The notes below the pieces were generated by a model. That model was not told the origin of the DNA. It saw only the letters and a list, made by a program, of their open reading frames with translations, and did not search any database. From Pseudomonas beijingensis (lineage in GTDB: Bacteria; Pseudomonadota; Gammaproteobacteria; Pseudomonadales; Pseudomonadaceae), in contig NZ_CP117425.1 of NCBI RefSeq assembly GCF_030687295.1, forward strand, positions 3,662,001 to 3,726,000: DNA of 64,000 nucleotides, given 5' to 3'. The stretch's first letter is position 1. Each line of letters opens with the position of its first letter. Below, in pieces: positions 8,481 through 16,156 of this stretch. A program made the translations under genes and the position numbers.

Positions 8481-9745
8481 GCCGATTCCGTAGCGCGGGC
8501 TTTGCGCGAATTTGCGGCGGCCTATTCTTCGTCATGGCGGCCAACGCCCTCGCGGCTGGCAGGCTCCCTGTCGGTCCTGCCGCAGGAGACAACGAGCTGT
8601 CGGCGTTTTACCGCTGGCCTGAAGCAATGCCCGCGCTGCCCGGTGCGCTGCTGCGAAGCGAGACCTTGCCGACACAACCGCAGATGCCTGCCGCCGCGCA
8701 AGCTTTGCGCCTGCTCTACAGCTCTATCGACGAGCGCTGGCACTCCGGACTCGTTGCGGTCAGCGGGACGTTGTACCTGCCGGCTGGACCTCCACCGGCG
8801 CAAGGCTGGCCGTTGCTGGCCTGGGCCCATGGTACGCTGGGGATTGCCGATGCTTGCGCACCGTCCTGGGCTGGCTGGCGCGACCGTGATGCGGCGTATA
8901 TCAATCGCTGGCTGGCGCGCGGATTCGCGGTGGTCGCCACCGATTATCAAGGTTTGGGAGGGCCAGGGCCGCATCCCTACACGTTCTGGCAGGCCGAGGG
9001 ACGCTCTGTCCTGGACTCGATTCGCGCGGTCCGTTCGATCCGGCCGGGCCTGATGGCTAGTCACACGATCCTGGCCGGGCAATCTCAGGGGGGAGGGGCG
9101 GCATTGGGCGCGGCGATCCTTGCCGATGGCTACGCACCGGAGCTTTCTATCCGGGGCGCGGTACTCACGGCGCCGAATAGCACATTTCCCCATGGCCCCA
9201 TTGCGCTGCCGCCGCGCCAGTCCAATACGGTGTTCCTGGCATTGGCATCCGGCGGCTTGCGCGAGGACGGGCCGCAGGTCGAGGACATCCTGACGGACAA
9301 GGGGCTTGAACTGCTAAGTGTGGCTCGGCACGGCTGTACCCGTGACATTGCCCGAGAATCCAAAGCGTTGCAGATCGATTCGTTTGCCGAGCTTCTGACC
9401 GTTACCCCCGAGGCGTTGAATGCGATGCGCATCCCAACGACCGACATGCCCCAGGCATCGATTGCCTTCCCGTTACTCATTGCTACCGGCCAGGCGGATG
9501 AAACGATCACCCCTGTGCGCCAGTACGCGGTCGCGGCGGCGTTGTGTGCCGCTGGTAATCAAGTCACCTGGCGGACTTATGAAGGCCTGGGGCATGACGG
9601 GGTGCTGCATGGTTCATTGGACGATGCATTTGCCTTCGTTGAGGCCCAGCTCGACGGATCGGGCCCTGGCTCGAATTGCTCCACTCTGCAAAGGCCCGGT
9701 CCGCCGGGTGAAAGGGATACAACCGCGCCATTTAACGACGACTGA
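8477..9745 (+). CDS. Secreted lipase-family alpha/beta hydrolase
   Basis: This 422-residue protein starts with a signal peptide (about residues 1-27, ending ANALAAG) and has the layout of the secretory lipase (LIP) family. It shows WAHGTLG near the oxyanion region, the nucleophile motif GQSQGG, a late Asp in ATGQADETITP and a His in GLGHDGVLHGS. It would act in the periplasm or outside the cell. As the last gene of the operon, started from an ATGA overlap, it pairs an extracytoplasmic ester hydrolase with the cytoplasmic one upstream. That arrangement would suit growth on an esterified carboxylic acid. Confidence 0.85.
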   Translation: MSRFRSAGFARICGGLFFVMAANALAAGRLPVGPAAGDNELSAFYRWPEAMPALPGALLRSETLPTQPQMPAAAQALRLLYSSIDERWHSGLVAVSGTLYLPAGPPPAQGWPLLAWAHGTLGIADACAPSWAGWRDRDAAYINRWLARGFAVVATDYQGLGGPGPHPYTFWQAEGRSVLDSIRAVRSIRPGLMASHTILAGQSQGGGAALGAAILADGYAPELSIRGAVLTAPNSTFPHGPIALPPRQSNTVFLALASGGLREDGPQVEDILTDKGLELLSVARHGCTRDIARESKALQIDSFAELLTVTPEALNAMRIPTTDMPQASIAFPLLIATGQADETITPVRQYAVAAALCAAGNQVTWRTYEGLGHDGVLHGSLDDAFAFVEAQLDGSGPGSNCSTLQRPGPPGERDTTAPFNDD

Positions 9746-9754
9746 ATGCAACCT

Positions 9755-9842
9755 GTGGGAGCGAGCTTGCTCGCGATGGCGGAGGGTCAGTCGATGAAGT
9801 ATCAGCCGGGTGGCCCTCATCGCGAGCAAGCTCGCTCCCACA
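9755..9842. repeat. REP pair (inverted) between convergent genes
   Basis: GTGGGAGCGAGCTTGCTCGC at 9755 and its inverse ending at 9842 form a doublet of the common Pseudomonas REP family, separated by about 45 nt. It lies just after the operon end and may fold into a long hairpin that stops transcription or protects the mRNA end. Confidence 0.85.
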
Positions 9843-9887
9843 ATGGCCTGGGGTATGGCCCGACCCTTGTGTCGAGGCCGTCTGGTC

Positions 9888-10376
9888 TCAGGACGCGTCC
9901 TGCTGATAGGTGCAACCCACGTAGAGGTCACTGTCCTTGTTTTCGGTGGAGACCACGCGCAGGGTCGCGCCGTTGTCGAGGTTGCGCTGGTAATCCACGT
10001 AGCCGTCGGTATCCAAGGTCTTTTCCAGTTTCAGGGTGCTGGCGAGTTTCTCTGCATCGGCCTTCGGATTGCTGCTCTTGGCCTGGAGAAAGAAGCTGAA
10101 GCGGTCGGTCATCACCAGGGTGGTCGACGACACGCCATGCACCGTCAGTGCCGGGGAGGCTTGCCAGGCGCCACCGCCCCACGGGGTGTGCGCTTCATCC
10201 TTGGGCAGCGACACTTGCTCCGCGTCAACCAGGCCGTTGAACTCGCTCACCTGTTGCGCACTGGCCTGGCACTGCGCCAGGGCCTTGAACAGATCGCTGT
10301 GGCTTGGACCGGCGGCCAAGACAGGGGCGGTGGACAGGCAGCCAGCCAGGGCAACGACACCAAGAGAGATTTTCAT
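9888..10376 (-). CDS. Hypothetical secreted protein
   Basis: The product is 162 residues with a signal peptide (MKISLGVVALAGCLSTAPVLA, cut near residue 21). The mature part has two Cys (AQCQAS, VGCTYQ), Trp-rich WGGGAWQASP and mixed strands. The start at 10376 is chosen for the AAGGAT site seven bases upstream and the clean signal peptide; longer upstream extensions look non-coding. I do not recognise a family. It is probably a periplasmic protein, transcribed alone and divergently from the PLP enzyme at 10720. Confidence 0.75.
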   Translation of the reverse strand: MKISLGVVALAGCLSTAPVLAAGPSHSDLFKALAQCQASAQQVSEFNGLVDAEQVSLPKDEAHTPWGGGAWQASPALTVHGVSSTTLVMTDRFSFFLQAKSSNPKADAEKLASTLKLEKTLDTDGYVDYQRNLDNGATLRVVSTENKDSDLYVGCTYQQDAS

Positions 10377-10719
10377 GAGGACATCCTTGTACAGTTGGAT
10401 AACAGGTAATGGGAGCCCGAGATGAATGGCAACGGGCATCGGCCATGGACGACTTGCCCGGTTGCATATGGGGCTGGGCTGCGGTCGGAAGCTTGCCACC
10501 ACGGACGTGAATATGTCATCAGGATATTTTGGAAAAACTTGCGCCAAGAGGAGGGCATGAACGGATCGAGTCCGTTGTAGCCACTCACCCATGAGGGGCA
10601 TTTCTTCCGGGCATCGGCAAAGCATGGCCGCCAAAGTCCCCTTTCTGACCTCCCATAGCCTCAACAGCCTGGTACCGCTGCCGTAACGTGCATTTGACTG
10701 CGCGCGAAGGAGCATCCTG
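10377..10719. other. Intergenic region without a convincing gene
   Basis: This 343-bp stretch separates two divergently transcribed genes. It holds the ribosome site of the downstream gene (AAGGAG near 10706) and presumably both promoters. I found no REP element, RNA gene or plausible small gene in it. Confidence 0.5.
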
Positions 10720-11994
10720 ATGAACCGTAGAACCTTTATGCTCGGCACCGCGGGCGTGGGTGCGTTGATGGCCGGGGCGGGTGCGCTGTTGCGGCCCAGC
10801 GACCGGGGCAGTCCCTACAACGAGTACTTCCGTGCGTTGAACCAGGAGCTGAAGGTCCATGGGCCGATGCGCCCCGTGATGCTGATTGACCTCGACCTGC
10901 TCGATCACAACATCAATGTGGTCATGCAATCGGTCAAACGTGCCGGCAAACACCTGCGCCTGGTGGAGAAATCCCTGCCGTCACCGGGGTTGCTGGCGTA
11001 CATCGCCAAACGCACCGATAGCCAGCGGTTGATGTCATTTCACCAGCCTTTCCTCAACCATGATGCAGTGACCTTTCCCGAGGCCGACCTCTTGCTCGGC
11101 AAGCCTTTGCCGGTGCGCTCGGCCGAGCTGTTTTACCAAACCCACAAGGGCACCTTTGACCCCTCCAGACAATTGCAGTGGCTGCTTGACACCCCACAGC
11201 GGCTGATGGATTACCTGATATTGGCCCAGGGTCTGGGCATTCGGATGCGGGTCAATATCGAGCTGGATGTCGGCCTGCATCGCGGCGGAGTCGCGGATCA
11301 CGCAGTGCTCGGCGAGATGCTGACGCTGATCAGCGCCCATCCGCAGCAGCTCGAATTTTCAGGCTTCATGGGGTATGACCCGTTTGTCGGCATGGGCGTG
11401 CCCCGGGTCCTTGGTTCGTCCCAGGCGTTGTTCGATCAGGTGATGGTCATTTACAACGGTCATGTGAATTACGTGCGTGAACATTTCCCGGCGCTTTGGC
11501 ACGACGGGCTCACGCTCAATACCGCCGGCAGCCCCAGCTACGGCATGCACGAGCAGGAGCGCTTGAGCAGCGAGGTCTCGGTGGGGACAGCATTTCTCAA
11601 GCCGACGCATTACGACCTGCCCTCGCTGGCCGAGCATGTGCCGGCGGCCTTTATCGCAACGCCCGTATTGAAAAGCACCGGGGCGGTCAATTTCCCCGCC
11701 CTGGATGACAAGTCCCGATTGTTCTCCTGGTGGAATCCGAATCAGCGCGGAACATTCTTCATCTATGGCGGCAACTGGATGGCCGAGTTCGAGTCTCCCT
11801 CGGGGCTGCAAAGCAATGAGCTCTATGGTCGCAGTTCCAATCAGGAAATGGTCAATGGCTCGCCGGCCGTGGGGCTGAACGTGGAGGACCAGGTGTTTTT
11901 ACGACCCACCCAGACCGAGTCCGTGCTGCTGCAGTTTGGTGATTTGCTGGCCGTGCGCGGGGGGAAGATTGTCGACACCTGGCCGGTGTATTGA
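10720..11994 (+). CDS. DSD1 family PLP-dependent enzyme (alanine racemase-like fold), exported
   Basis: The 424-residue product starts with a twin-arginine-like leader (NRRTFMLGTAGVGALMAGAGA), suggesting folded export to the periplasm. A fold-III PLP domain follows, with MLIDLDLLDHNI and the probable PLP lysine in LVEKSLPSP, and a C-terminal metal-dependent DSD1-type domain. Relatives act on D-amino acids, as D-serine dehydratase or D-threonine aldolase. The enzyme is much shorter on lysine-flanking conservation than cytosolic DSD1 enzymes, so activity should be treated as putative. The start has AAGGAG eight bases upstream. It stands as a single gene, convergent with the MFS pump. Confidence 0.8.
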   Translation: MNRRTFMLGTAGVGALMAGAGALLRPSDRGSPYNEYFRALNQELKVHGPMRPVMLIDLDLLDHNINVVMQSVKRAGKHLRLVEKSLPSPGLLAYIAKRTDSQRLMSFHQPFLNHDAVTFPEADLLLGKPLPVRSAELFYQTHKGTFDPSRQLQWLLDTPQRLMDYLILAQGLGIRMRVNIELDVGLHRGGVADHAVLGEMLTLISAHPQQLEFSGFMGYDPFVGMGVPRVLGSSQALFDQVMVIYNGHVNYVREHFPALWHDGLTLNTAGSPSYGMHEQERLSSEVSVGTAFLKPTHYDLPSLAEHVPAAFIATPVLKSTGAVNFPALDDKSRLFSWWNPNQRGTFFIYGGNWMAEFESPSGLQSNELYGRSSNQEMVNGSPAVGLNVEDQVFLRPTQTESVLLQFGDLLAVRGGKIVDTWPVY

Positions 11995-12010
11995 TTGGCA
12001 AAGCGCTTGC

Positions 12011-13232
12011 TCAAAGCCTGCCCCGCAACAGAAACAGCACCAACGCGACCAGGCAGGCCGTCGCCTGAATTCCACCCAGCGTCGTTATCGGCGCGAAGCT
12101 CAAGACCGAGGCGAGCCAGGTGGTCAGCGCCGCCGCACCCATGGAGAGAAAGCCCAGCAGTGCGGACGCCATCCCGGCTTCTTTGCCGAAAGGGCCCATG
12201 GTGATGGCCGTGCCCAGCGGATTGGCCAGGCCCATGCCCCAAAGGAAGGTGACCATCGAGAGGGCATACCACCCCAGGCCAGGCACGGCCGGACCTACCA
12301 GAAGCAGGCCGCCGCCGACCATGGCGCAGGCAATGCCCAGCAGCGTGACGATTCGGGCGCCATGCCGATGGGCCAAGCGCGGAGCCGCCATGCCGGCCGC
12401 GAACACGACGAAGACCGTGGCGGCGAAATACAGGCCGGTCTGCACCGACGTCAGGCCGATACCTTGCATCAGGATGGCCGGCGCCGCCGCGAACGAGGCG
12501 AACAAGCCGCTCATCAGCAAGCCCATGGAAAGGGCGGGGAGGATGAAGCGTTTATCCAGTACCAATCGGCGATAGGCGAGCACCACGCTCTTGGCCGAGT
12601 GTGGTGCCCGGCGATCGGCGGGGTGGGTTTCCCCGAGGTCGCGCACGTAGAAAAACGCCAGTACAACGGCGGCCAGTCCCACCAGGATGAAGATGGCGCG
12701 CCAGCCGAGCGTGACGGCCAGGACGCTGCCGGCCAACGGCGAAAACCCCGGTGCCGCGGCCGTGGCGATCATCGTCAGCGACAGAGCGCGGGCGAGCGTC
12801 TCGCCTTCGAACAGATCCCGTGCGATGGCACGTGACAGCACCGAGGCCGCGCACACGCCCAACGCCTGCACGACGCGTCCGGCGATCAGGACATCGAGCG
12901 TGCTGGCAAGACCGGCGATCACGGTGCCGACCACGAACACCGACAGGCCGCCCAGCACCAGTTTCTGGCGTCCGTAGCGATCGGCCAGTGGACCGACCAC
13001 CAACTGGCCCCAAGGCGAACGTGATGAAGAAGCTGGACAGCGTCAGGCCCAGCTCGCGAGCGGTCACGCCCAGGTCTTCACCGATATCTGCAAACGCCGG
13101 GAGGATGATGTTGGTGGAGAGCATGCTGATCGCCGCCAGGCCTGCAAGCAGCGCCACGACTTTGCCGGTCAATGGTTGGGTGGAGGCGTGGGGCTGGGTA
13201 TTGGCAATCGCCAATGAAGTTTGGGCTTCCAT
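12011..13232 (-). pseudogene. Bcr/CflA-type MFS multidrug transporter, frameshifted
   Basis: The N-terminal part (MEAQTSLAIANTQPHAST, then LTGKVVALLAGLAAISMLSTNIILPAFADI) and the remaining ten or so helices lie in two frames. Deleting one C from the CCCC run at 13008-13011 rejoins them as TFALGQLVVGPLADRYGRQ, which contains the MFS motif A, and gives 406 residues, the normal length of a Bcr/CflA drug exporter. The start at 13232 has GAGAGGA upstream. No other damage is visible. It would export drugs across the inner membrane. An AT-rich palindromic element lies upstream at 13331-13371. Confidence 0.85.
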
Positions 13233-13330
13233 ACATCCTCTCTCCGGTGTTTGCTTGGCGGGTAAAGACGTTGATGCCAAATGCCGCAATGGTGGCTCGC
13301 GACCCCGTCGCAGTGACGGCGGCTTTCTAC

Positions 13331-13371
13331 ATGATGGTCGTAATATTTTTATAAATATGATGATCGTCATC
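13331..13371. promoter_or_regulatory. Palindromic AT-rich element upstream of the MFS pump
   Basis: The stretch contains GATGATCGTCATC (13359-13371), a perfect dyad about a central base; a related ATGATGGTCGT at 13331; and the inverted pair ATATTT/AAATAT between them. This layout resembles TetR- or MarR-type operators. It lies about 100 nt before the pump start, and no matching regulator gene is adjacent. Confidence 0.3.
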
Positions 13372-13577
13372 TCTTGCGTCAAGCTAAATATCTGGCGGGT
13401 GCAGGCGGGGATTCACTTGCCGCCAAAAAAGCAGGCAGCGTTGAACGAGCGGGGAGTGGGGAGCACCGAATATACAGGCCTCCTAAGCGACCGGCCGACG
13501 CAGCGTCAGCATGGTGTACCTCTACAGGTCGTCCGCCATCGATGCTACAGTCCCGTCTTTCCAGGGGAGAGAGCGTC

Positions 13578-13847
13578 ATGCGGATCGTGGTATTGGCTTT
13601 GACGATGGCGCTGCTGACGGGATGCGCGACGGCTAACGAAACCTTTGGCATGGGGCAGCTTTGCGGCCGCCAGCCTTACTGCGGTGCGGCCACCGATATC
13701 AAGATCATCAAGGGCTCGACGAACGACAACGACGTGTATTCACGTGCGCTGGCACCGTTTGCAATCATTGACCTGCCTTTCAGTATCGTCGCCGATACGC
13801 TGATCCTGCCCTATACGATTTTTCATATGAGGCCTGCCGAGGAGTAA
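13578..13847 (+). CDS. YceK/YidQ-like lipoprotein
   Basis: This is an 89-residue outer-membrane lipoprotein candidate. The signal peptide ends in the lipobox LLTGC (Cys near residue 16), followed by CGRQPYCGAATD, then ALAPFAIIDLPFSIVADTLILPYTIF. The DLPxSxVADTLxLPY core is the hallmark of the YceK/YidQ (DUF1375) family, whose function is not established. The start has AGGGGAGAGAG just upstream. It stands alone. Confidence 0.82.
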   Translation: MRIVVLALTMALLTGCATANETFGMGQLCGRQPYCGAATDIKIIKGSTNDNDVYSRALAPFAIIDLPFSIVADTLILPYTIFHMRPAEE

Positions 13848-13928
13848 GGGTGTTGCCCCGTCCGCAGGGCCGCCATACGGCATTTTGGGTAACGATCACC
13901 ACCCACAGACCTCGCGAGGAAGCACAAG

Positions 13929-14033
13929 ATCGACGGTTCCGCTGTCTTGACAGTTTTTTTGGTCTACCTGGCCGGTGTGGTGATTCCTGGGCCGAATTTC
14001 GTCGCCGTGGTCTCCAGATCGGTCATCCGCTGA
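13929..14033 (+). pseudogene. Remnant of a LysE family exporter, N-terminal part only
   Basis: Translation from 13929 gives IDGSAVLTVFLVYLAGVVIP then GPNFVAVVSRSVI before a stop. This is the usual first helix of LysE/RhtB amino-acid exporters, including the PGPN motif. The expected initiator appears as ATC instead of ATG, with GAGGAA still present upstream. After about 35 codons the similarity ends and nothing further of the family is seen. It is a decayed gene fragment in a debris-rich gap. Confidence 0.6.
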
Positions 14034-14086
14034 CCGAGCGCCCATCGCTGAGCAGGGATGACCTGACAGTACTGCCTGTGCCATTT

Positions 14087-14186
14087 AAACCCCGGCGACG
14101 GCCTCGCGAACGAAGTCTTCATAGTGGCCGATTTCATGTGCGCCAGGTACCCGGACCTGTCCCTGGTCTTGCAGAGATAAAAACGC
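14087..14186 (-). pseudogene. Short C-terminal gene fragment downstream of the HxlR gene
   Basis: Reading on the minus strand directly after the regulator stop, one frame gives LQDQGQVRVPGAHEIGHYED then FVREAVAGV and a stop. This looks like the conserved tail of a cytoplasmic enzyme rather than random sequence. I cannot name the family. With the LysE remnant next door it suggests that a deletion has removed the middle of two convergent genes. Confidence 0.3.
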
Positions 14187-14645
14187 TCACGTCAGGTTGT
14201 CGGTCACGAGTCTCACCCTGTGGCAATCGGTCGGCCCGAGTGTCTGACCGCTTGCCGAGCGCACCTCCATCGGCATGAGGGCCTGGCCGGATGCGTTGTC
14301 CAGCAGCACGGAGCGCGTCTCTCCCGGCTCGAACAGGAAACGTTCGCCCCACTGCCGCAGGCTGACTACCACTGGAAAGATCTCCCGGCCTTTCTCCGTC
14401 AAGACGTACTCCTTGTAGGCGCTCCCATCCGAGGCGGGTCGAACGTCGAGTACGCCGACCTCGACCAAGGCTTTGAGTCGCGAAGCCAGAATGTTCTTGG
14501 CAACGCCCAGGCTCTTTTGAAATTCGCTGAATCGACGTATGTCGTCGAAGGCGTCTCGAATGATCATCAGCGACCAGCGATCGCCAATCACGTCCAGTGT
14601 CCTGGCGACCGGGCATTCGTTGTTTTGCGATGAAGCGGTTTCCAT
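14187..14645 (-). CDS. HxlR family transcriptional regulator
   Basis: This 152-residue winged-helix protein has the family core: CPVARTLDVIGDRWSLMIIR near the N-terminus, RFSEFQKSLGVAKNILASRL as recognition region and GSAYKEYVLTEKGRE as the wing. A roughly 50-residue tail follows. The Cys in NECPVARTL is the position used for redox or electrophile sensing in several HxlR proteins. The start at 14645 has AGAGG upstream. It is divergent from the MFS exporter at 14771, which it probably controls through repeats in the shared promoter. Confidence 0.88.
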   Translation of the reverse strand: METASSQNNECPVARTLDVIGDRWSLMIIRDAFDDIRRFSEFQKSLGVAKNILASRLKALVEVGVLDVRPASDGSAYKEYVLTEKGREIFPVVVSLRQWGERFLFEPGETRSVLLDNASGQALMPMEVRSASGQTLGPTDCHRVRLVTDNLT

Positions 14646-14698
14646 TTCATTGACCTCTGAAAAAGCATTGCCAAGTTGGCCGGAACTTTGTGGTTGCA

Positions 14699-14748
14699 AA
14701 TTGAAACCTGATCGATCAACAATCCATTCAGGTTTTTAATTGAAACCA
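14699..14748. promoter_or_regulatory. Repeated operator-like sites between HxlR and MFS genes
   Basis: AATTGAAACC occurs as a direct repeat at 14699-14708 and 14739-14748 (the second copy may begin one base earlier). AAACCTG (14704-14710) and CAGGTTT (14729-14735) form an inverted pair between them. The cluster sits in the 125-bp divergent promoter region and is a natural candidate for HxlR binding. Confidence 0.4.
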
Positions 14749-14770
14749 GTTTAGCGCCAAGGAGACGTGC

Positions 14771-16156
14771 ATGACAGCAGAGGCCGACTGTTTCACCCGG
14801 CAGCCTTCGGACAAGCAGGGTGGCGAGGGAGCTTGCTCCCGCTTGAGTGCGAAGCGCTCACAAAAGGGGCTGCTACGCAGCCCAGCGGGAGCAAGCTCCC
14901 TCGCCACAGGGTCGTTGAATGAACAGCAGTGCCCAGGGCTTTCGCCATCGCTCACGTTATTGTTTTCCGTGACCTGCGCACTGGCCGTCGCCAATGTCTA
15001 CTTTGCCCAGCCCTTGCTTGTCTCGATGGCCGAGAGCCTGGGCGTTGCTCAAGGATTGATCGGGGTGGCGGTGACGGCCACTCAGGTGGGTTACGTCCTG
15101 GGGTTGCTGTTGATCGTCCCGTTGGGGGACAGGATCAACCGTAAACGGCTGGTGTTCGCGCAGTTGGTGTTGTCTGCGATTGCGCTGGCAGCCGTCGGCG
15201 CAGCCCAACATTGGTTGGCTTTGCTGGGCGCCATGATCGTGATGGGGTTACTGGCAGTGGTCGTCCAGGTGCTGGTGGCCTATGCCGCCGTGCTGTCCTC
15301 GCCCTCGCAGCGAGGGCAGGCCGTGGGAACCGTCACCAGCGGCGTTGTCCTGGGGATTCTCCTGGCGCGGTTTACCTCCGGGGTGATCGCCGATCTGGCG
15401 GGCTGGCGCGGGGTTTATTTCGTTTCCTCGGGCTTGATGTTGATCATCGCGGCGGTGTTTTGGGCCAGGGTGCCTGCCGCTGTGTCGCCCGGTAACCGGC
15501 AGCCCTACCTGGCGCTCATCCGCTCGCTGTTCATGCTGTTCGCGACCGAGCCGGTGCTGCGGACCCGGGGCCTGCTGGCCTTGCTGATCTTTGCCGCTTT
15601 TTCAGTGCTGTGGACGGCGATGGTGCTGCCGTTGAGCGCCGCGCCGCTGTCGCTTTCACACACGGCCATCGGCCTGTTTGGCCTGGCGGGCGTCGCCGGG
15701 GCCCTGGCGGCCAGACACGCCGGTCGTTGGGCAGATCGAGGTTTTGGACAACGGGTGACCGGCTGGTCGCTGGGGCTCCTGACGCTCTCCTGGCTACCCA
15801 TCAGTTTTACCGAGAGCTCGCTGATCGCACTGGTCTGCGGCGTGGTGCTGCTCGACTTCGCGGTACAAGCCGTGCACGTCACCAACCAGAGCCTGATTTT
15901 CGCCGCACGGCCTGACGCCCAAAGTCGCATGGTCGGCGCGTACATGTGCTTCTACTCGGTGGGCAGCGCACTGGGGGCGGCCGCCGCGACCCAGGTCTAT
16001 GCGCTGTGGGGCTGGAGGGCGGTCAGCCTGCTGGGCGCCTCGATCAGCCTCGCCGCACTGGTGCTGTGGAGGCTCTGGTCTCATTGCGGCCACTGCTCAA
16101 GCAGGATCGAGACGAATTTCTCCGCAGCCGGGGAGAGCGATGCGCCGCGGCGGTAG
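14771..16156 (+). CDS. MFS transporter with REP-encoded N-terminal extension
   Basis: This is an exporter-type MFS protein of about 12 helices: VTCALAVANVYFAQPLLV is the first helix, with GDRINRKR as motif A. The ATG at 14771 has a strong AAGGAG seven bases upstream, yet the first 47 or so codons run through a complete inverted REP pair (14821-14907), giving an odd Arg/Ser/Gly-rich stretch (GGEGACSRLSAKRSQ...). The frame stays open through the REP, giving 461 residues. The family core begins only near LNEQQCPGLS, where a TTG at 14916 might serve as start but lacks a clear ribosome site. The gene ends by overlapping the convergent LysR gene by 76 bp. The substrate is unknown. Confidence 0.85.
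   Translation: MTAEADCFTRQPSDKQGGEGACSRLSAKRSQKGLLRSPAGASSLATGSLNEQQCPGLSPSLTLLFSVTCALAVANVYFAQPLLVSMAESLGVAQGLIGVAVTATQVGYVLGLLLIVPLGDRINRKRLVFAQLVLSAIALAAVGAAQHWLALLGAMIVMGLLAVVVQVLVAYAAVLSSPSQRGQAVGTVTSGVVLGILLARFTSGVIADLAGWRGVYFVSSGLMLIIAAVFWARVPAAVSPGNRQPYLALIRSLFMLFATEPVLRTRGLLALLIFAAFSVLWTAMVLPLSAAPLSLSHTAIGLFGLAGVAGALAARHAGRWADRGFGQRVTGWSLGLLTLSWLPISFTESSLIALVCGVVLLDFAVQAVHVTNQSLIFAARPDAQSRMVGAYMCFYSVGSALGAAAATQVYALWGWRAVSLLGASISLAALVLWRLWSHCGHCSSRIETNFSAAGESDAPRR
14821..14907. repeat. REP pair (second family) inside a coding region
   Basis: TGGCGAGGGAGCTTGCTCCC and its inverse frame a spacer that itself contains the inverted pair GCTGCTACGCAGC. The element belongs to the GAGGGAGCTTGCTCCC REP family also seen at 42761 and 47157. 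It lies within the 5' part of the MFS reading frame and keeps it open. Confidence 0.8.

Noticed and set aside
11936..12835. Plus-strand open frame of about 299 codons
   Set aside because: It is antisense to the MFS pump gene and has shadow-frame composition (Gln/Arg/His-rich).
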